NCBI RefSeq assembly: GCF_000802965.1
Contig: NZ_JSAK01000045.1
Span: 1 to 64,000 of the forward strand
DNA from: Pseudomonas fluorescens
GTDB taxonomy: Bacteria > Pseudomonadota > Gammaproteobacteria > Pseudomonadales > Pseudomonadaceae
DNA length: 64,000 bases
Reading direction: 5' to 3'
The stretch's first letter is position 1. Each line of letters opens with the position of its first letter. The notes below the pieces were generated by a model, which was given only the letters and a program-made list of their open reading frames with translations, ran no database searches and was not told the origin of the DNA. This document shows positions 10,142 through 18,903 of the stretch, one piece after another. The position numbers and the translations under genes are program-made.

Positions 10142-10216
10142 ATGAACAACATCATTTACATCGTCGGACTGGTTGTGGTTGTCGTGGTAATCCTGTCGTT
10201 CCTAGGATTTGCATAG
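10142..10216 (+). CDS. Small hydrophobic membrane peptide, 24 residues
   Basis: ATG 10142 is preceded by GAGAGG at a good distance (GAGAGGTGCTATATG). The peptide is MNNIIYIVGLVVVVVVILSF followed by LGFA: a short polar start and one continuous transmembrane helix. I recall short single-helix peptides beginning MNxIIYIVGL in pseudomonads, but cannot check conservation here. It is divergent from the glucan synthase (277 bp between starts) and is followed by a perfect hairpin at 10248, giving a compact monocistronic unit. Function unknown. Confidence 0.65.
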   Translation: MNNIIYIVGLVVVVVVILSFLGFA

Positions 10217-10247
10217 GTTCACAGGCGGTCATCATTCCGGGATCGCT

Positions 10248-10271
10248 GAGGTATGCGGTGACGCATACCTC
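10248..10271. terminator. Hairpin terminator between convergent genes
   Basis: Perfect 10-bp stem GAGGTATGCG / CGCATACCTC with a GTGA loop, 31 bp after the small peptide stop and 6 bp before the end of the minus-strand LysR gene. There is no long T-run on either side. It probably serves both converging transcripts. Confidence 0.6.
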
Positions 10272-10277
10272 TCAGCG

Positions 10278-11201
10278 CTATGCGTGTTCGTCAGACCAGA
10301 ACATCGGCAGGCGCTCCAGCATCCAGTCAAGCAACTCTTGAGCTGGGGCGGCCAGTGGTCGACCGGTCTTGACCAGCAACTTCGCCTCGACGCCCAGAAA
10401 GATCGGGTGGTCAATGGCTACAGCGGCCAGGCTGCCCTTGGCGATTTCCCGATAGGCCGCGAATTCTCCCAGCAACGACGCGAAATCCCCGGCAGCGATC
10501 AGGCGCTTGAGTGCGGCCAGCGAGTTGCTGACCAGCGCCGGGCGAATCTCGATTTTCTCCGCGTATTCCAGCATTTTTATCGCGTGGCCGATCCCGAACG
10601 TGGTGGGCGTCAACACCAGTTGGCAAGCGAGGATGTCTTCGACGGTGGCGGCTCGACCCGACAATGCAAGCGGATGATCCGGACGAACCAGCAGCATGAC
10701 GGGCTGCGCGGAGGTGGCGCGAAAATCGATGTGCGCATGCGGCGGGGGATTGTAGGCAAGGCCGATATGCGCGCGGTTCTCGGCGACTTCGTTCATCACA
10801 TCATCGACGGGCAATATGTCCAGCGTGACGTCAAGCTTCGGGTATTGCTTGCAGAACGGTGCGAGCACATTGTCGACCAGGGCGTCGACATACCCCTCAC
10901 TGATCACCACTCGCACATGACCTTGCTGCAAGCCTTTAATCGCCTGTAGCTGGTCTTCGAGTTTCTCCTGGTGCGATCGGTAACCTCGCCAGAATTCCAG
11001 CAAGTGCGCTGCAGCCTCCGTCGGCTGAACACCCCGCGCCTGCCGTTCAAAAAGCTTCGCTCCCAGTTCTTCTTCCAGCAGTTTGATTTGCCGCGTAATC
11101 ACCGAAGGCGAGGTATTGATGCTGTCGGCCGCGCCACGAATCGAGCCGTGGACAAGCACCTCGTGAAAATATCTGAGCCGTTGTTGGTTGATCTCGCGCA
11201 T
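10278..11201 (-). CDS. LysR family transcriptional regulator
   Basis: About 307 residues. The N-terminal winged helix-turn-helix (residues 1-60, MREINQQRLRYFHEVLVHGS ... SPSVITRQIKLLEEELGAKL) is typical of LysR. It is followed by a periplasmic-binding-fold effector domain (about 90-300). Two in-frame ATGs exist, at 11210 and 11201. GGAGGG at 11211-11218 (complement) is 9-10 bp from the second and abuts the first, so 11201 is the better start. The gene is divergent from the MFS transporter at 11339 across 137 bp, the usual arrangement for a LysR regulator controlling the neighbouring transporter-amidohydrolase pair. The inducer is unknown. Confidence 0.9.
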   Translation of the reverse strand: MREINQQRLRYFHEVLVHGSIRGAADSINTSPSVITRQIKLLEEELGAKLFERQARGVQPTEAAAHLLEFWRGYRSHQEKLEDQLQAIKGLQQGHVRVVISEGYVDALVDNVLAPFCKQYPKLDVTLDILPVDDVMNEVAENRAHIGLAYNPPPHAHIDFRATSAQPVMLLVRPDHPLALSGRAATVEDILACQLVLTPTTFGIGHAIKMLEYAEKIEIRPALVSNSLAALKRLIAAGDFASLLGEFAAYREIAKGSLAAVAIDHPIFLGVEAKLLVKTGRPLAAPAQELLDWMLERLPMFWSDEHA

Positions 11202-11338
11202 ATCGGACATCCCTCCGGAGATTTGCGTTGCCTATAGAGCAACGGTACGCGAACTTAGTTGCTCTTGCTGGTCTTTTGTCGTCGGGGCAACATCCTTCTC
11301 CACTACCACTGGCCAAACAAGAACAATTGGAGACTCCT

Positions 11339-12652
11339 ATGTCAGCCTGTGAATCGACGGCAACAAGTGGCGCTCTTTCGGCCCTTTACCGCAAGCTCAA
11401 TTGGCGGCTGCTGCCGCTGCTGTTCATTTGTTATGTATTCGCCTATCTGGACCGGATCAATGTCGGCTTCGCCAAACTGCAGATGCAAAGTGACCTCGGG
11501 CTGTCCGATGCGGCTTATGGCGCGGGCGCCGGGATCTTTTTTCTGGGGTACATATTGTTTGAATTGCCCAGCAACCTGATGCTGCCACGGGTGGGCGCAC
11601 GCAAGACGTTCAGTCGCATTCTGGTGCTATGGGGCATCACCTCGGCCTGCATGCTGTTTGTCCGCGACGTGCCGACCTTTTACCTGATGCGTTTTCTGCT
11701 GGGTGTGTTCGAAGCCGGTTTTGCGCCGGGCATGATCTATTACCTGTCTTGCTGGTACGGCCCGACGCGCATGGCCCGCGCCATTGCCATCGTGTTTATC
11801 GCCGGCCCCATTGGCGGCATTGTCGGTGGTCCGCTTTCCGCCTGGCTGATTACCACGCTTTCAGGCATCGGCGGCTTGGCCGGGTGGCAATGGATGTTTC
11901 TGATTGAAGGGCTTCCCTGCGTCTTCCTCGGCATTCTTACCTACTTCGTACTTTCGAATCGGCCCTCTGAAGCCAGTTGGCTCAGTGCTGAAGAAAAGAA
12001 ATTGCTGGAGGCAGAACTGAGTACTTCGTCGGGCCATGTCCATTCGTTCAAGGCCGTTTTGCGCGACCCGAAAACCTACGTCCTGGCATCGGCGTATTTC
12101 TGCATCATCTTCTCGATCTACGCCATGAGCTTCTGGCTTCCGGCGGTCCTCAAGGCCCAAGGCGTTAACGACACCATGCAGTTGGGTTGGTATGCGGCTA
12201 TTCCTTATGTCGGGGCGGCTATCGGCATGTACCTGATAGGGCGCCGGTCCGACCGTGTCGGCGAAAGGCGCTACCACTGCGCAGTACCGGCGGGACTCGG
12301 GGCGATTATGCTGTTGATGTTTCCCTTTGCCGAAGAGCACTTGATGGTCTCGCTGGGCCTGCTGACCGTGGCGACCACCACGATTTTCATGGCGTACACC
12401 GTGTTCTGGGCCATGCCGTCCGAACACATCAAGGGCGAAGCCGCAGCCGGTGGTATCGCGTTCATCAACACCATCGGCTTGTGCGGCGGCTTCTGGGGAC
12501 CAGCGGTGATCGGCTGGGCAAAAACCGCAACCGGAAGTATGAACCTGGGCATTGTTGTCGTGGGGTGTGCATCCCTTTGTGCGGCACTTGTCATCATTCT
12601 GAGCAGATCGTTATCGAGTGAACGCGCTGCGCCTGAATACAGCGCTGTGTGA
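11339..12652 (+). CDS. MFS transporter, anion:cation symporter (ACS) type
   Basis: A 437-residue, 12-helix major facilitator protein. The N-terminus has the ACS signature region (RLLPLLFICYVFAYLDRINV, about 20-40), then a helix with GAGIFFLGYILFELPSNL (about 62-80). The cytoplasmic loop between the halves is around residues 200-230. ACS members import organic anions such as phthalate, tartrate, glucarate or 4-hydroxyphenylacetate with protons; the substrate here is not evident. ATG 11339 follows TTGGAGA. The frame stays open upstream to 11228 but those codons lack the family N-terminus. It is followed 56 bp later by a creatininase-family gene, probably in one operon. Confidence 0.88.
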   Translation: MSACESTATSGALSALYRKLNWRLLPLLFICYVFAYLDRINVGFAKLQMQSDLGLSDAAYGAGAGIFFLGYILFELPSNLMLPRVGARKTFSRILVLWGITSACMLFVRDVPTFYLMRFLLGVFEAGFAPGMIYYLSCWYGPTRMARAIAIVFIAGPIGGIVGGPLSAWLITTLSGIGGLAGWQWMFLIEGLPCVFLGILTYFVLSNRPSEASWLSAEEKKLLEAELSTSSGHVHSFKAVLRDPKTYVLASAYFCIIFSIYAMSFWLPAVLKAQGVNDTMQLGWYAAIPYVGAAIGMYLIGRRSDRVGERRYHCAVPAGLGAIMLLMFPFAEEHLMVSLGLLTVATTTIFMAYTVFWAMPSEHIKGEAAAGGIAFINTIGLCGGFWGPAVIGWAKTATGSMNLGIVVVGCASLCAALVIILSRSLSSERAAPEYSAV

Positions 12653-12708
12653 TCAGCTCAACTTAATCGTCATGTTCCGGAAGGAACGTTCCATTGGAGA
12701 AATCTCAA

Positions 12709-13467
12709 ATGCTTCTACATCTGTCGACCTGGGCCGAAATCGGCGAATTCCTGAACCGTAGTCGTACCATCGTGATCCCGATTGGTTCGAACGAACAACA
12801 CGGGCCAACCGGCCTTTTGGGGACCGATTGGATGTGCCCTGAAATCATCGCTCACGAAGCGCAGAAAACAGCGGACATCCTGATTGCGCCGACTTTCAAC
12901 ATTGGCATGGCCCAGCACCATCTCGGTTTTCCGGGGACCATTTCGCTGCGTCCCTCGACGTTTATCGCCGCGATTGGCGATTGGGTGCGCTCTTTGGCGG
13001 CGCACGGGTTTGAAAAAATCCTCTTTCTCAATGGCCACGGCGGCAACGTTGCTTCGATTGAAGCGGCATTCTCGGAGCTCTACGCCGAGGCGAGCTTCGC
13101 CAGGCGCCCGGCGGGGTTTGCGCTGAAGTTGTGCAACTGGTGGGATCTGGAAGGCGTGGAAAATCTGGCACGGGAGCAGTTCCCGACGGGGCATGGCGTG
13201 CATGCAACGCCTTCCGAGATTGCTGTTACGCAATGGGCCTACCCGGACTCCATCAAGTCGGCACAGTATTCGCCACAGATCGCCGCGTGGGGCCCGATCC
13301 GCGAAGCGCAAGACTTCCGCGCTCGTCATCCGGACGGGCGCATGGGTTCAGACCCGGCGCAGGCCACGGCGGAAAAAGGTCGGGCATTGGTGATGATGTC
13401 GGCGCAAGGCCTGGTACAGGCGGTGGACGCCTTCAGCCGGGAGTCGATGCCGGGCAACAACCGCTGA
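12709..13467 (+). CDS. Creatininase family amidohydrolase
   Basis: A 252-residue cytoplasmic metal-dependent amidohydrolase of the creatininase fold. Visible metal and catalytic motifs are GSNEQHGPTGLLGTDW (about 24-39), NGHGGN (about 110) and HATPSEIAVTQW (about 165-175). The family includes creatinine amidohydrolase, mycofactocin MftE and formamidopyrimidine hydrolases, so the substrate cannot be fixed. ATG 12709 is preferred because TTGGAGA lies 8 bp upstream; the TTG at 12694 is part of that ribosome binding site. Placed after the MFS gene, it plausibly hydrolyses the imported compound or a downstream amide. Confidence 0.82.
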   Translation: MLLHLSTWAEIGEFLNRSRTIVIPIGSNEQHGPTGLLGTDWMCPEIIAHEAQKTADILIAPTFNIGMAQHHLGFPGTISLRPSTFIAAIGDWVRSLAAHGFEKILFLNGHGGNVASIEAAFSELYAEASFARRPAGFALKLCNWWDLEGVENLAREQFPTGHGVHATPSEIAVTQWAYPDSIKSAQYSPQIAAWGPIREAQDFRARHPDGRMGSDPAQATAEKGRALVMMSAQGLVQAVDAFSRESMPGNNR

Positions 13468-13482
13468 ACCGCTGTCGTCTTA

Positions 13483-13511
13483 GGCCAGCCCATGGACACC
13501 CATGGCTGGCC
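13483..13511 (+). terminator. Imperfect hairpin after the creatininase gene
   Basis: GGCCAGCCCATGG pairs with CCATGGCTGGCC with one bulged C, 16 bp past the stop codon. No immediate T-run (AAGCGGCGGGGTTTT follows), so it may be a 3'-end stabiliser rather than a strong terminator. Confidence 0.45.
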
Positions 13512-13624
13512 AAGCGGCGGGGTTTTCGACGGGCTGAGGTTTGGCACTAAAGATTGCCGCGTGCGATCGGGCTAAAAAAGGGATAATGCCGCCCATTCTG
13601 TTTTCGTTATTCTGGTAATCCCGC

Positions 13625-15829
13625 ATGGAAATCAAGGTCAATTTTCTCGACAACCTTCGTCTTGAAGCCAAGTTCGACGACTTCACGGTGGTGGCCGATC
13701 AGCCTATCCGCTACAAGGGCGATGGGTCCGCACCGGGTCCGTTCGACTATTTTCTGGCTTCGTCGGCCTTGTGTGCGGCTTACTTTGTGAAGTTGTACTG
13801 CGAAACCCGCAACATCCCCACCGATAACATTCGGCTGTCGCAGAACAACATTGTCGATCCGGAAAACCGCTACAACCAGATTTTCAAGATTCAGGTCGAA
13901 TTGCCAGCGGACATCTCTGCCAAGGACCGCCAGGGCATTTTGCGTTCCATCGACCGTTGCACGGTAAAGAAGGTGGTGCAGACCGGGCCCGAGTTCGTGA
14001 TTGAAGAGGTCGAGAACCTTGATGCCGATGCCCAGGCGTTGCTGATGCCAAATCTGGCCTCGGACGCGGGCACCTACATTGTCGGCAAGGATCTGCCGCT
14101 GGAACAAACCATCGCCAACATGTCGGAAATCCTCGCCGGCCTGGGCATGAAGATTGAAATCGCTTCGTGGCGCAATATCGTTCCCAATGTGTGGTCGCTG
14201 CATATCCGCGATGCGCACTCGCCAATGTGTTTCACCAATGGCAAAGGCGCGACCAAAGAAGGCGCGTTGGCCTCGGCGTTGGGCGAATTTATCGAGCGAC
14301 TCAACTGCAATTTCTTCTACAACGATCAGTTCTGGGGAGAAGACATTGCCAACGCGGAGTTCGTGCATTACCCGGACGAGCGCTGGTTCAAGCCCGGCCC
14401 CAAAGACGCGTTGCCGGCTGAAATTCTCGACGAATACTGCCGTAAAATTTTCAACCCTGATGGTGAACTGCGTGGCTCGCATCTGTACGACACCAACTCC
14501 GGCAATGTCGAGCGTGGCATCTGTTCGCTGCCTTTCGTTCGCCAGTCGGACGGCGAGGTGGTGTATTTCCCGTCCAACCTGATCGAAAACCTGTATCTGA
14601 GCAACGGCATGAGCGCCGGTAATACGTTGGCCGAAGCGCAGGTGCAGTGCCTGTCGGAAATCTTCGAGCGCGCGGTGAAACGCGAAATTCTCGAAGGCGA
14701 ACTCGCGCTGCCGGATGTGCCGCAGGAAGTGCTGGCGAAATACCCAGGCATTCTGGCCGGTATTCAAGGGCTGGAAGAGCAGGGCTTCCCGGTGCTGGTG
14801 AAGGATGCGTCGCTGGGCGGGGAGTTCCCGGTGATGTGCGTCACCTTGATGAACCCGCGCACCGGCGGCGTGTTTGCCTCGTTCGGCGCGCACCCGAGCT
14901 TCGAAGTGGCGCTGGAACGCAGCCTTACCGAACTGCTGCAAGGTCGCAGTTTTGAAGGTTTGAACGACCTGCCTCAGCCGACCTTTGAAGGTCACGCAGT
15001 CACTGAACCGAACAACTTTGTCGAGCACTTCATCGATTCCAGCGGCGTGGTGTCGTGGCGCTTCTTCAGTGCCAAGTCGGATTTCGAGTTTGTCGAGTGG
15101 GACTTCTCCGGCCACGGTGAAAACTCCAATACCGATGAAGCCGCGACCTTGTTCGGCATCCTCGAAGACATGGGCAAAGAAGTGTACATGGCGGTGTATG
15201 AGCACATCGGCGCCAAGGCTTGCCGCATTCTGGTGCCGGACTATTCGGAAATTTATCCGATAGAAGATTTGATTTGGGATAACACCAACAAGGCGCTGTC
15301 GTTCCGTTCCGATATCCTGAACCTGCACAGCCTGACCAACGTCGGTTTGAGAGCACTGGTCAAGCGTCTGGAAAACAGTGAGCTGGACGATTACACCGAC
15401 ATCACCACATTGATCGGCATCGAGTTTGACGACAATACGGCCTGGGGTCAGTTGACGATCCTGGAGTTGAAGCTACTGATCTACGTCGCCTTGAAGAAAT
15501 ACGACGAGGCAAAAGAGCTGGTTGAAGCCTTCTTGCAGTACAACGACAACACGGTCGAGCGCGGGTTGTTTTACCAGGCCTTGAATGTGGTGCTGGAAGT
15601 GCAATTGGACGACGACCTGGAACTCGACGATTACCAGGTCAACTTCCGCCGCATGTTTGGCAACGAGCGCATGGACGCCGTGATTGGTTCCGTGGAAGGC
15701 AGCGTGCGTTTCTACGGCTTGACGCCGACGAGCATGAAACTGGAAGGACTTGATCGACACCTGCGGCTGATCGACAGCTATAAAAAGCTGCACACGGCGC
15801 GGGCCAATGTGACGGCCTTGACTCGCTGA
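13625..15829 (+). CDS. OsmC-YcaO domain fusion protein
   Basis: A 734-residue two-domain protein. Residues 1-140 form an OsmC-like domain (GDGSAPGPFDYFLASSALCA, with a cysteine at the peroxidatic-type position). Residues about 170-570 form a YcaO domain (NGKGATKEGALASALGEFIE near 205-225, and EAQVQCLSEIFERAVKRE near 340) carrying the ExxE-type ATP/Mg motifs. The C-terminal 150 residues are helical and TPR-like. YcaO enzymes use ATP to activate backbone amides. E. coli YcaO is linked to RimO-dependent methylthiolation of ribosomal protein S12 and lacks a peptide-natural-product partner. No RiPP precursor or modifying gene is nearby, so a housekeeping role is favoured. It is monocistronic with a strong terminator downstream. 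Confidence 0.88.
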   Translation: MEIKVNFLDNLRLEAKFDDFTVVADQPIRYKGDGSAPGPFDYFLASSALCAAYFVKLYCETRNIPTDNIRLSQNNIVDPENRYNQIFKIQVELPADISAKDRQGILRSIDRCTVKKVVQTGPEFVIEEVENLDADAQALLMPNLASDAGTYIVGKDLPLEQTIANMSEILAGLGMKIEIASWRNIVPNVWSLHIRDAHSPMCFTNGKGATKEGALASALGEFIERLNCNFFYNDQFWGEDIANAEFVHYPDERWFKPGPKDALPAEILDEYCRKIFNPDGELRGSHLYDTNSGNVERGICSLPFVRQSDGEVVYFPSNLIENLYLSNGMSAGNTLAEAQVQCLSEIFERAVKREILEGELALPDVPQEVLAKYPGILAGIQGLEEQGFPVLVKDASLGGEFPVMCVTLMNPRTGGVFASFGAHPSFEVALERSLTELLQGRSFEGLNDLPQPTFEGHAVTEPNNFVEHFIDSSGVVSWRFFSAKSDFEFVEWDFSGHGENSNTDEAATLFGILEDMGKEVYMAVYEHIGAKACRILVPDYSEIYPIEDLIWDNTNKALSFRSDILNLHSLTNVGLRALVKRLENSELDDYTDITTLIGIEFDDNTAWGQLTILELKLLIYVALKKYDEAKELVEAFLQYNDNTVERGLFYQALNVVLEVQLDDDLELDDYQVNFRRMFGNERMDAVIGSVEGSVRFYGLTPTSMKLEGLDRHLRLIDSYKKLHTARANVTALTR

Positions 15830-15840
15830 TAGCACACACC

Positions 15841-15866
15841 AAAAAAGCACCCTGAGGTGCTTTTTT
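15841..15866. terminator. Bidirectional rho-independent terminator
   Basis: AAAAAAGCACC-CTGA-GGTGCTTTTTT is a symmetrical hairpin with A/T tracts on both sides, 11 bp after the YcaO-protein stop and 27 bp before the end of the convergent TonB receptor gene. It can stop both transcripts. Confidence 0.92.
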
Positions 15867-15893
15867 GGTTTTAGGCGGTCACTGCAAACGTGC

Positions 15894-18149
15894 TTAGAAG
15901 CGGTATTTCGCCGAAGCGGTAATGCTGCGCGGCGCACCGTACGTCAGGGCACCATAGGCATCGAAGATGTCGAAGTACTTCTGGTCGGTGACGTTGTCGG
16001 CGTTCACTTGGGCCGAGAGGTTTTCGGTGATCTCGTAGCGCGCCATCAGGTTGACCAGCGCATAGGCATCCTGCTGGATCTTCTCGGAGTTGCCCGCCGG
16101 GTTGACGGTGTAGGTGTAGATCGAGTCCTGCCAGTTGACCCCGCCGCCAATGGTCAGTTTGTTGAAAGCACCTGGCAGACGGTAGGTGGTAAAGGTGCGC
16201 AGCAATTTGGTCGGGTACAGCGTGTTGACGTCGTCGCCGTGGGCATCTTCAGCCTTGAACTGGGTGTAACCCAGCGAGGCATTCCAGTCCGTCGCGAGTT
16301 CGCCGGACACTTCCAGCTCGAAACCCTTGCTGGTTGCGCCTTCGCTGGCCTCGTAGGCGAAACCGCCGACCGGGTTCGAAGGATCGATCAGCACGCCGGT
16401 GCTCTGGCCCAGATTGTCCTGCTTGATCTGGAAAATCGCAGCGGAGGCGTTCAAGCGGCCACCGAAGTATTCGCCCTTCAGACCGAGTTCGGTGCTCTCG
16501 CCAACGATTGGTTCCAATGTCTGGCCACTGCTGTCGCGGACCGACTGCGGCAGGAAAATTTCCGTGTAGCTGGCATAGGCCGAGAGGTTGTCGGTGAGGT
16601 CGTAGACGACGCCGGCATAGGGGGTCAGCTCATGATCGACATCGACCTTGCTCACTTCCGAGTAGATGTCATCACTGGTTTTTTCGTACCAGCTCTCACG
16701 CGCGCCGAGAATCACTTTCAAATCGTCGGTCACGTTCAGGCGAGTGGCTGCGTACAGGCCTTTCTGGCGAGTCTCGCTGTATCCGTAGTCGGTTCGCGGG
16801 CCCCAGATCGGCTCGGGGAAATGGCCGTTGTAGGCATCGAAATCGGCCACGCCGTCAAAGCCGGATTGCGCGTCGAGGGAGTCGGCGTCGAACTTCTGCT
16901 TGCTGTCCACATAACCGAATGCCAATTCGTGCTCACGACCCAGGAACGAGAACGGGCCATTGAAGCGGATGCCGTAGTCGTCCTGGGTGGTCTCGGTCTT
17001 GTAGGTCGCCGGGAACGAAGACATGCCGGAGCTACCGTTTCTGCCTGGATTGCCGGACAGGTACAGCAGGGAAGAGTCGCTGGTGCGCTCGCCGCGGTTG
17101 TAGCTGAGGTTGACCTGCCAGTCGTTGGCAAAGCGGTGATCGAGATTGACGAAGTAGGTCTCGTAGGTGGTGTCCCATTTGCTCCAGTCAGCGGAGGTGG
17201 TCTTCGAACGGCTCCAGTTGGTGCGGCCGCCGTCGGCGTACCAGACGGGCAGACCGCCCCACATTGGCGACTCGGCATTGCTTTCTTGCCGGCTCAAGCC
17301 GAACCAGAGCGTGGTGTCGGGCGTCAGGTCGATATCCATGGTGCCGTAGAGGGTCTGGCGTTTGTTCGAGTTCATGTCGATCCAGGTGTCGCCTTCGTTG
17401 GTCTCCCCGACCAAACGCGCGCGGATCGTGCCTTCCTCGTTCAGCGCTGTTGACACATCGGCCTCCATGCCATAGGTGTCCCACGTGCCGGCGCTCAACT
17501 CCACCGAGCCCTTCAAATCCCTGCTGTTGGCGCGCTTGCGCACCATGTTGAGGGAGGCGGAAGGATCACCGGCACCGGTCATCAAACCGTTGGCACCGCG
17601 CACCACTTCAACGCGGTCATACATGGCCAGGCTGCTGAAAATCTCCCCCGAACTCCATGGCTGCTCATAAATGGTGGGTACGCCATCGATCATCAGCGAG
17701 TTGAGCTCAAAGCCCCGGGCGTTGAACTGGGCGCGACTTGTCTCGTAGCGATTGACCGACACACCAGTGGCATTGTTGACCACGTCGAGGATGGTTTTCA
17801 GATCCTGGTCCTGGATGCGCTGCTGGGTGATAACGCTGACCGATTGCGGCGTTTCGCGCAGCGACATGTTCAACGGCGTGGCCGTGCGTGCGGAGTCAGT
17901 GGTGTAGGAGTTGGTGTCTTCGGTGACGCCGCTGCGTTCGGCAGTGGCTGTTTCGGTGATCGCGATCGGCGCCAGGGTCACGGCGCTTCCCGTCTCGGCC
18001 TGCTCAGTCTGTTCCGCCGCTTGCACGGCGGGCGCAGTCATGGCGATACCGGCTGCAAGCATGTGCACTGCGAGAGCCAGGGGGCGCAGTGCCGTAGGCG
18101 AGCGCGGCGTAACGGAGTTTTGTGGACACAGGGGAGATGAGGCGTACAT
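15894..18149 (-). CDS. TonB-dependent siderophore receptor
   Basis: A 751-residue outer-membrane receptor. A long signal peptide ends about residue 45 (AVQAAEQ). The plug domain (about 90-210) holds RETPQSVSVITQQRIQDQDL and FNARGFELNSLMIDGVP, wording characteristic of ferric-siderophore receptors of the FhuE/FpvA type. A 22-strand barrel follows and ends in the canonical aromatic residue (ITASAKYRF). There is no N-terminal STN signalling domain and no adjacent sigma/anti-sigma pair, so it is a transport-only receptor. The upstream region has a Fur-box-like sequence, consistent with iron-repressed expression. The siderophore cannot be named. Confidence 0.9.
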   Translation of the reverse strand: MYASSPLCPQNSVTPRSPTALRPLALAVHMLAAGIAMTAPAVQAAEQTEQAETGSAVTLAPIAITETATAERSGVTEDTNSYTTDSARTATPLNMSLRETPQSVSVITQQRIQDQDLKTILDVVNNATGVSVNRYETSRAQFNARGFELNSLMIDGVPTIYEQPWSSGEIFSSLAMYDRVEVVRGANGLMTGAGDPSASLNMVRKRANSRDLKGSVELSAGTWDTYGMEADVSTALNEEGTIRARLVGETNEGDTWIDMNSNKRQTLYGTMDIDLTPDTTLWFGLSRQESNAESPMWGGLPVWYADGGRTNWSRSKTTSADWSKWDTTYETYFVNLDHRFANDWQVNLSYNRGERTSDSSLLYLSGNPGRNGSSGMSSFPATYKTETTQDDYGIRFNGPFSFLGREHELAFGYVDSKQKFDADSLDAQSGFDGVADFDAYNGHFPEPIWGPRTDYGYSETRQKGLYAATRLNVTDDLKVILGARESWYEKTSDDIYSEVSKVDVDHELTPYAGVVYDLTDNLSAYASYTEIFLPQSVRDSSGQTLEPIVGESTELGLKGEYFGGRLNASAAIFQIKQDNLGQSTGVLIDPSNPVGGFAYEASEGATSKGFELEVSGELATDWNASLGYTQFKAEDAHGDDVNTLYPTKLLRTFTTYRLPGAFNKLTIGGGVNWQDSIYTYTVNPAGNSEKIQQDAYALVNLMARYEITENLSAQVNADNVTDQKYFDIFDAYGALTYGAPRSITASAKYRF

Positions 18150-18168
18150 GCGAACTCACATATGAATT

Positions 18169-18191
18169 GATATTATTTGATAATCAATATC
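18169..18191 (-). promoter_or_regulatory. Candidate Fur box upstream of the TonB receptor
   Basis: TTGATAATCAATATC lies about 20-40 bp upstream of the receptor start. It closely matches the right two thirds of the Fur consensus GATAATGATAATCATTATC (about 13 of 19 positions) in an AT-rich stretch otherwise unusual for this window. Iron regulation is the known rule for this receptor type; binding is inferred. Confidence 0.7.
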
Positions 18192-18285
18192 ATACGCAAA
18201 TGCGATGAATTACTAAACACTGCTTTATAAAACTATTTTCTTTATAAAAAACAGTTGGTTAGAAATCCGTGGGCTCTTCGCTTCT

Positions 18286-18322
18286 GGTCGATTGCTGCCG
18301 ATTGATGTGACAGCAATCGACC
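18286..18322 (-). terminator. Hairpin after the SYLF gene
   Basis: Perfect 12-bp stem GGTCGATTGCTG / CAGCAATCGACC with a 13-nt loop, about 20 nt past the SYLF-protein stop on the minus strand. No T-run follows. It separates the SYLF transcript from the Fur-regulated receptor promoter. Confidence 0.6.
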
Positions 18323-18342
18323 AAAAAGCTGAAAAGGCGCCT

Positions 18343-18903
18343 CTAGCGCTTGATCAGAGAAATTTTCGTGCCTTCGATGCTGACCCCGGCCATTAAACCT
18401 TGCTGGTCAACGATGAACGCGTAGGCGTCGTCTTTCATTGTCGAGCTGGACAGGTTTTTCGCCATCCCTTCATCCACCACAACAACGGTTGGCCCTACGC
18501 CGATTTCCCAACCTTTGGTATCAGTGATGTATTTCACCGCTTTGTCAGTCATCAGAAAAACCACATAACCATACGACTGGGCGCCTGCTTGCAGCCCCCA
18601 CGAACCGCCGACGGAGTTGTAATAGTTCACGACGTCTTTGCCCTTCATTAATACGCCTTCACCATAGCTACCGCCGAATACCAGGCCCGCCTTGATGATT
18701 TTCGGGAAGACAAGTACAGCCTTGGCCTGGTGGGAAATTTTTTCGGCCGATGGCGTGGTCTTGTTGAGAAGCTGCAACGTTTGCCGAGAGTCGGCATTCA
18801 GGTCTTCGGCGGTGGCCGCTGCTGCGGTGTTCAGCAGACCGGTCGAGACTAATGAGGCAGCCGCGAGGAAAAGCGACAGGAAGAAGCGGGTTGATTGAGT
18901 CAT
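18343..18903 (-). CDS. Exported SYLF/Ysc84-domain lipid-binding protein
   Basis: A 186-residue protein with a clear signal peptide (MTQSTRFFLSLFLAAASLVS, cleavage around AAA-ATAED near residue 30). It has a Ysc84-type SYLF domain over most of the mature part: AKAVLVFPKIIKAGLVFGGS, YGEGVLMKG, YNSVGGSWGLQAGAQSYGYV. SYLF domains bind phosphoinositides in eukaryotes; bacterial members are periplasmic proteins of unknown role. ATG 18903 has CGGAG 8 bp upstream, whereas the reading frame extends to 19044 without a start signal. It is probably monocistronic. Confidence 0.87.
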   Translation of the reverse strand: MTQSTRFFLSLFLAAASLVSTGLLNTAAAATAEDLNADSRQTLQLLNKTTPSAEKISHQAKAVLVFPKIIKAGLVFGGSYGEGVLMKGKDVVNYYNSVGGSWGLQAGAQSYGYVVFLMTDKAVKYITDTKGWEIGVGPTVVVVDEGMAKNLSSSTMKDDAYAFIVDQQGLMAGVSIEGTKISLIKR

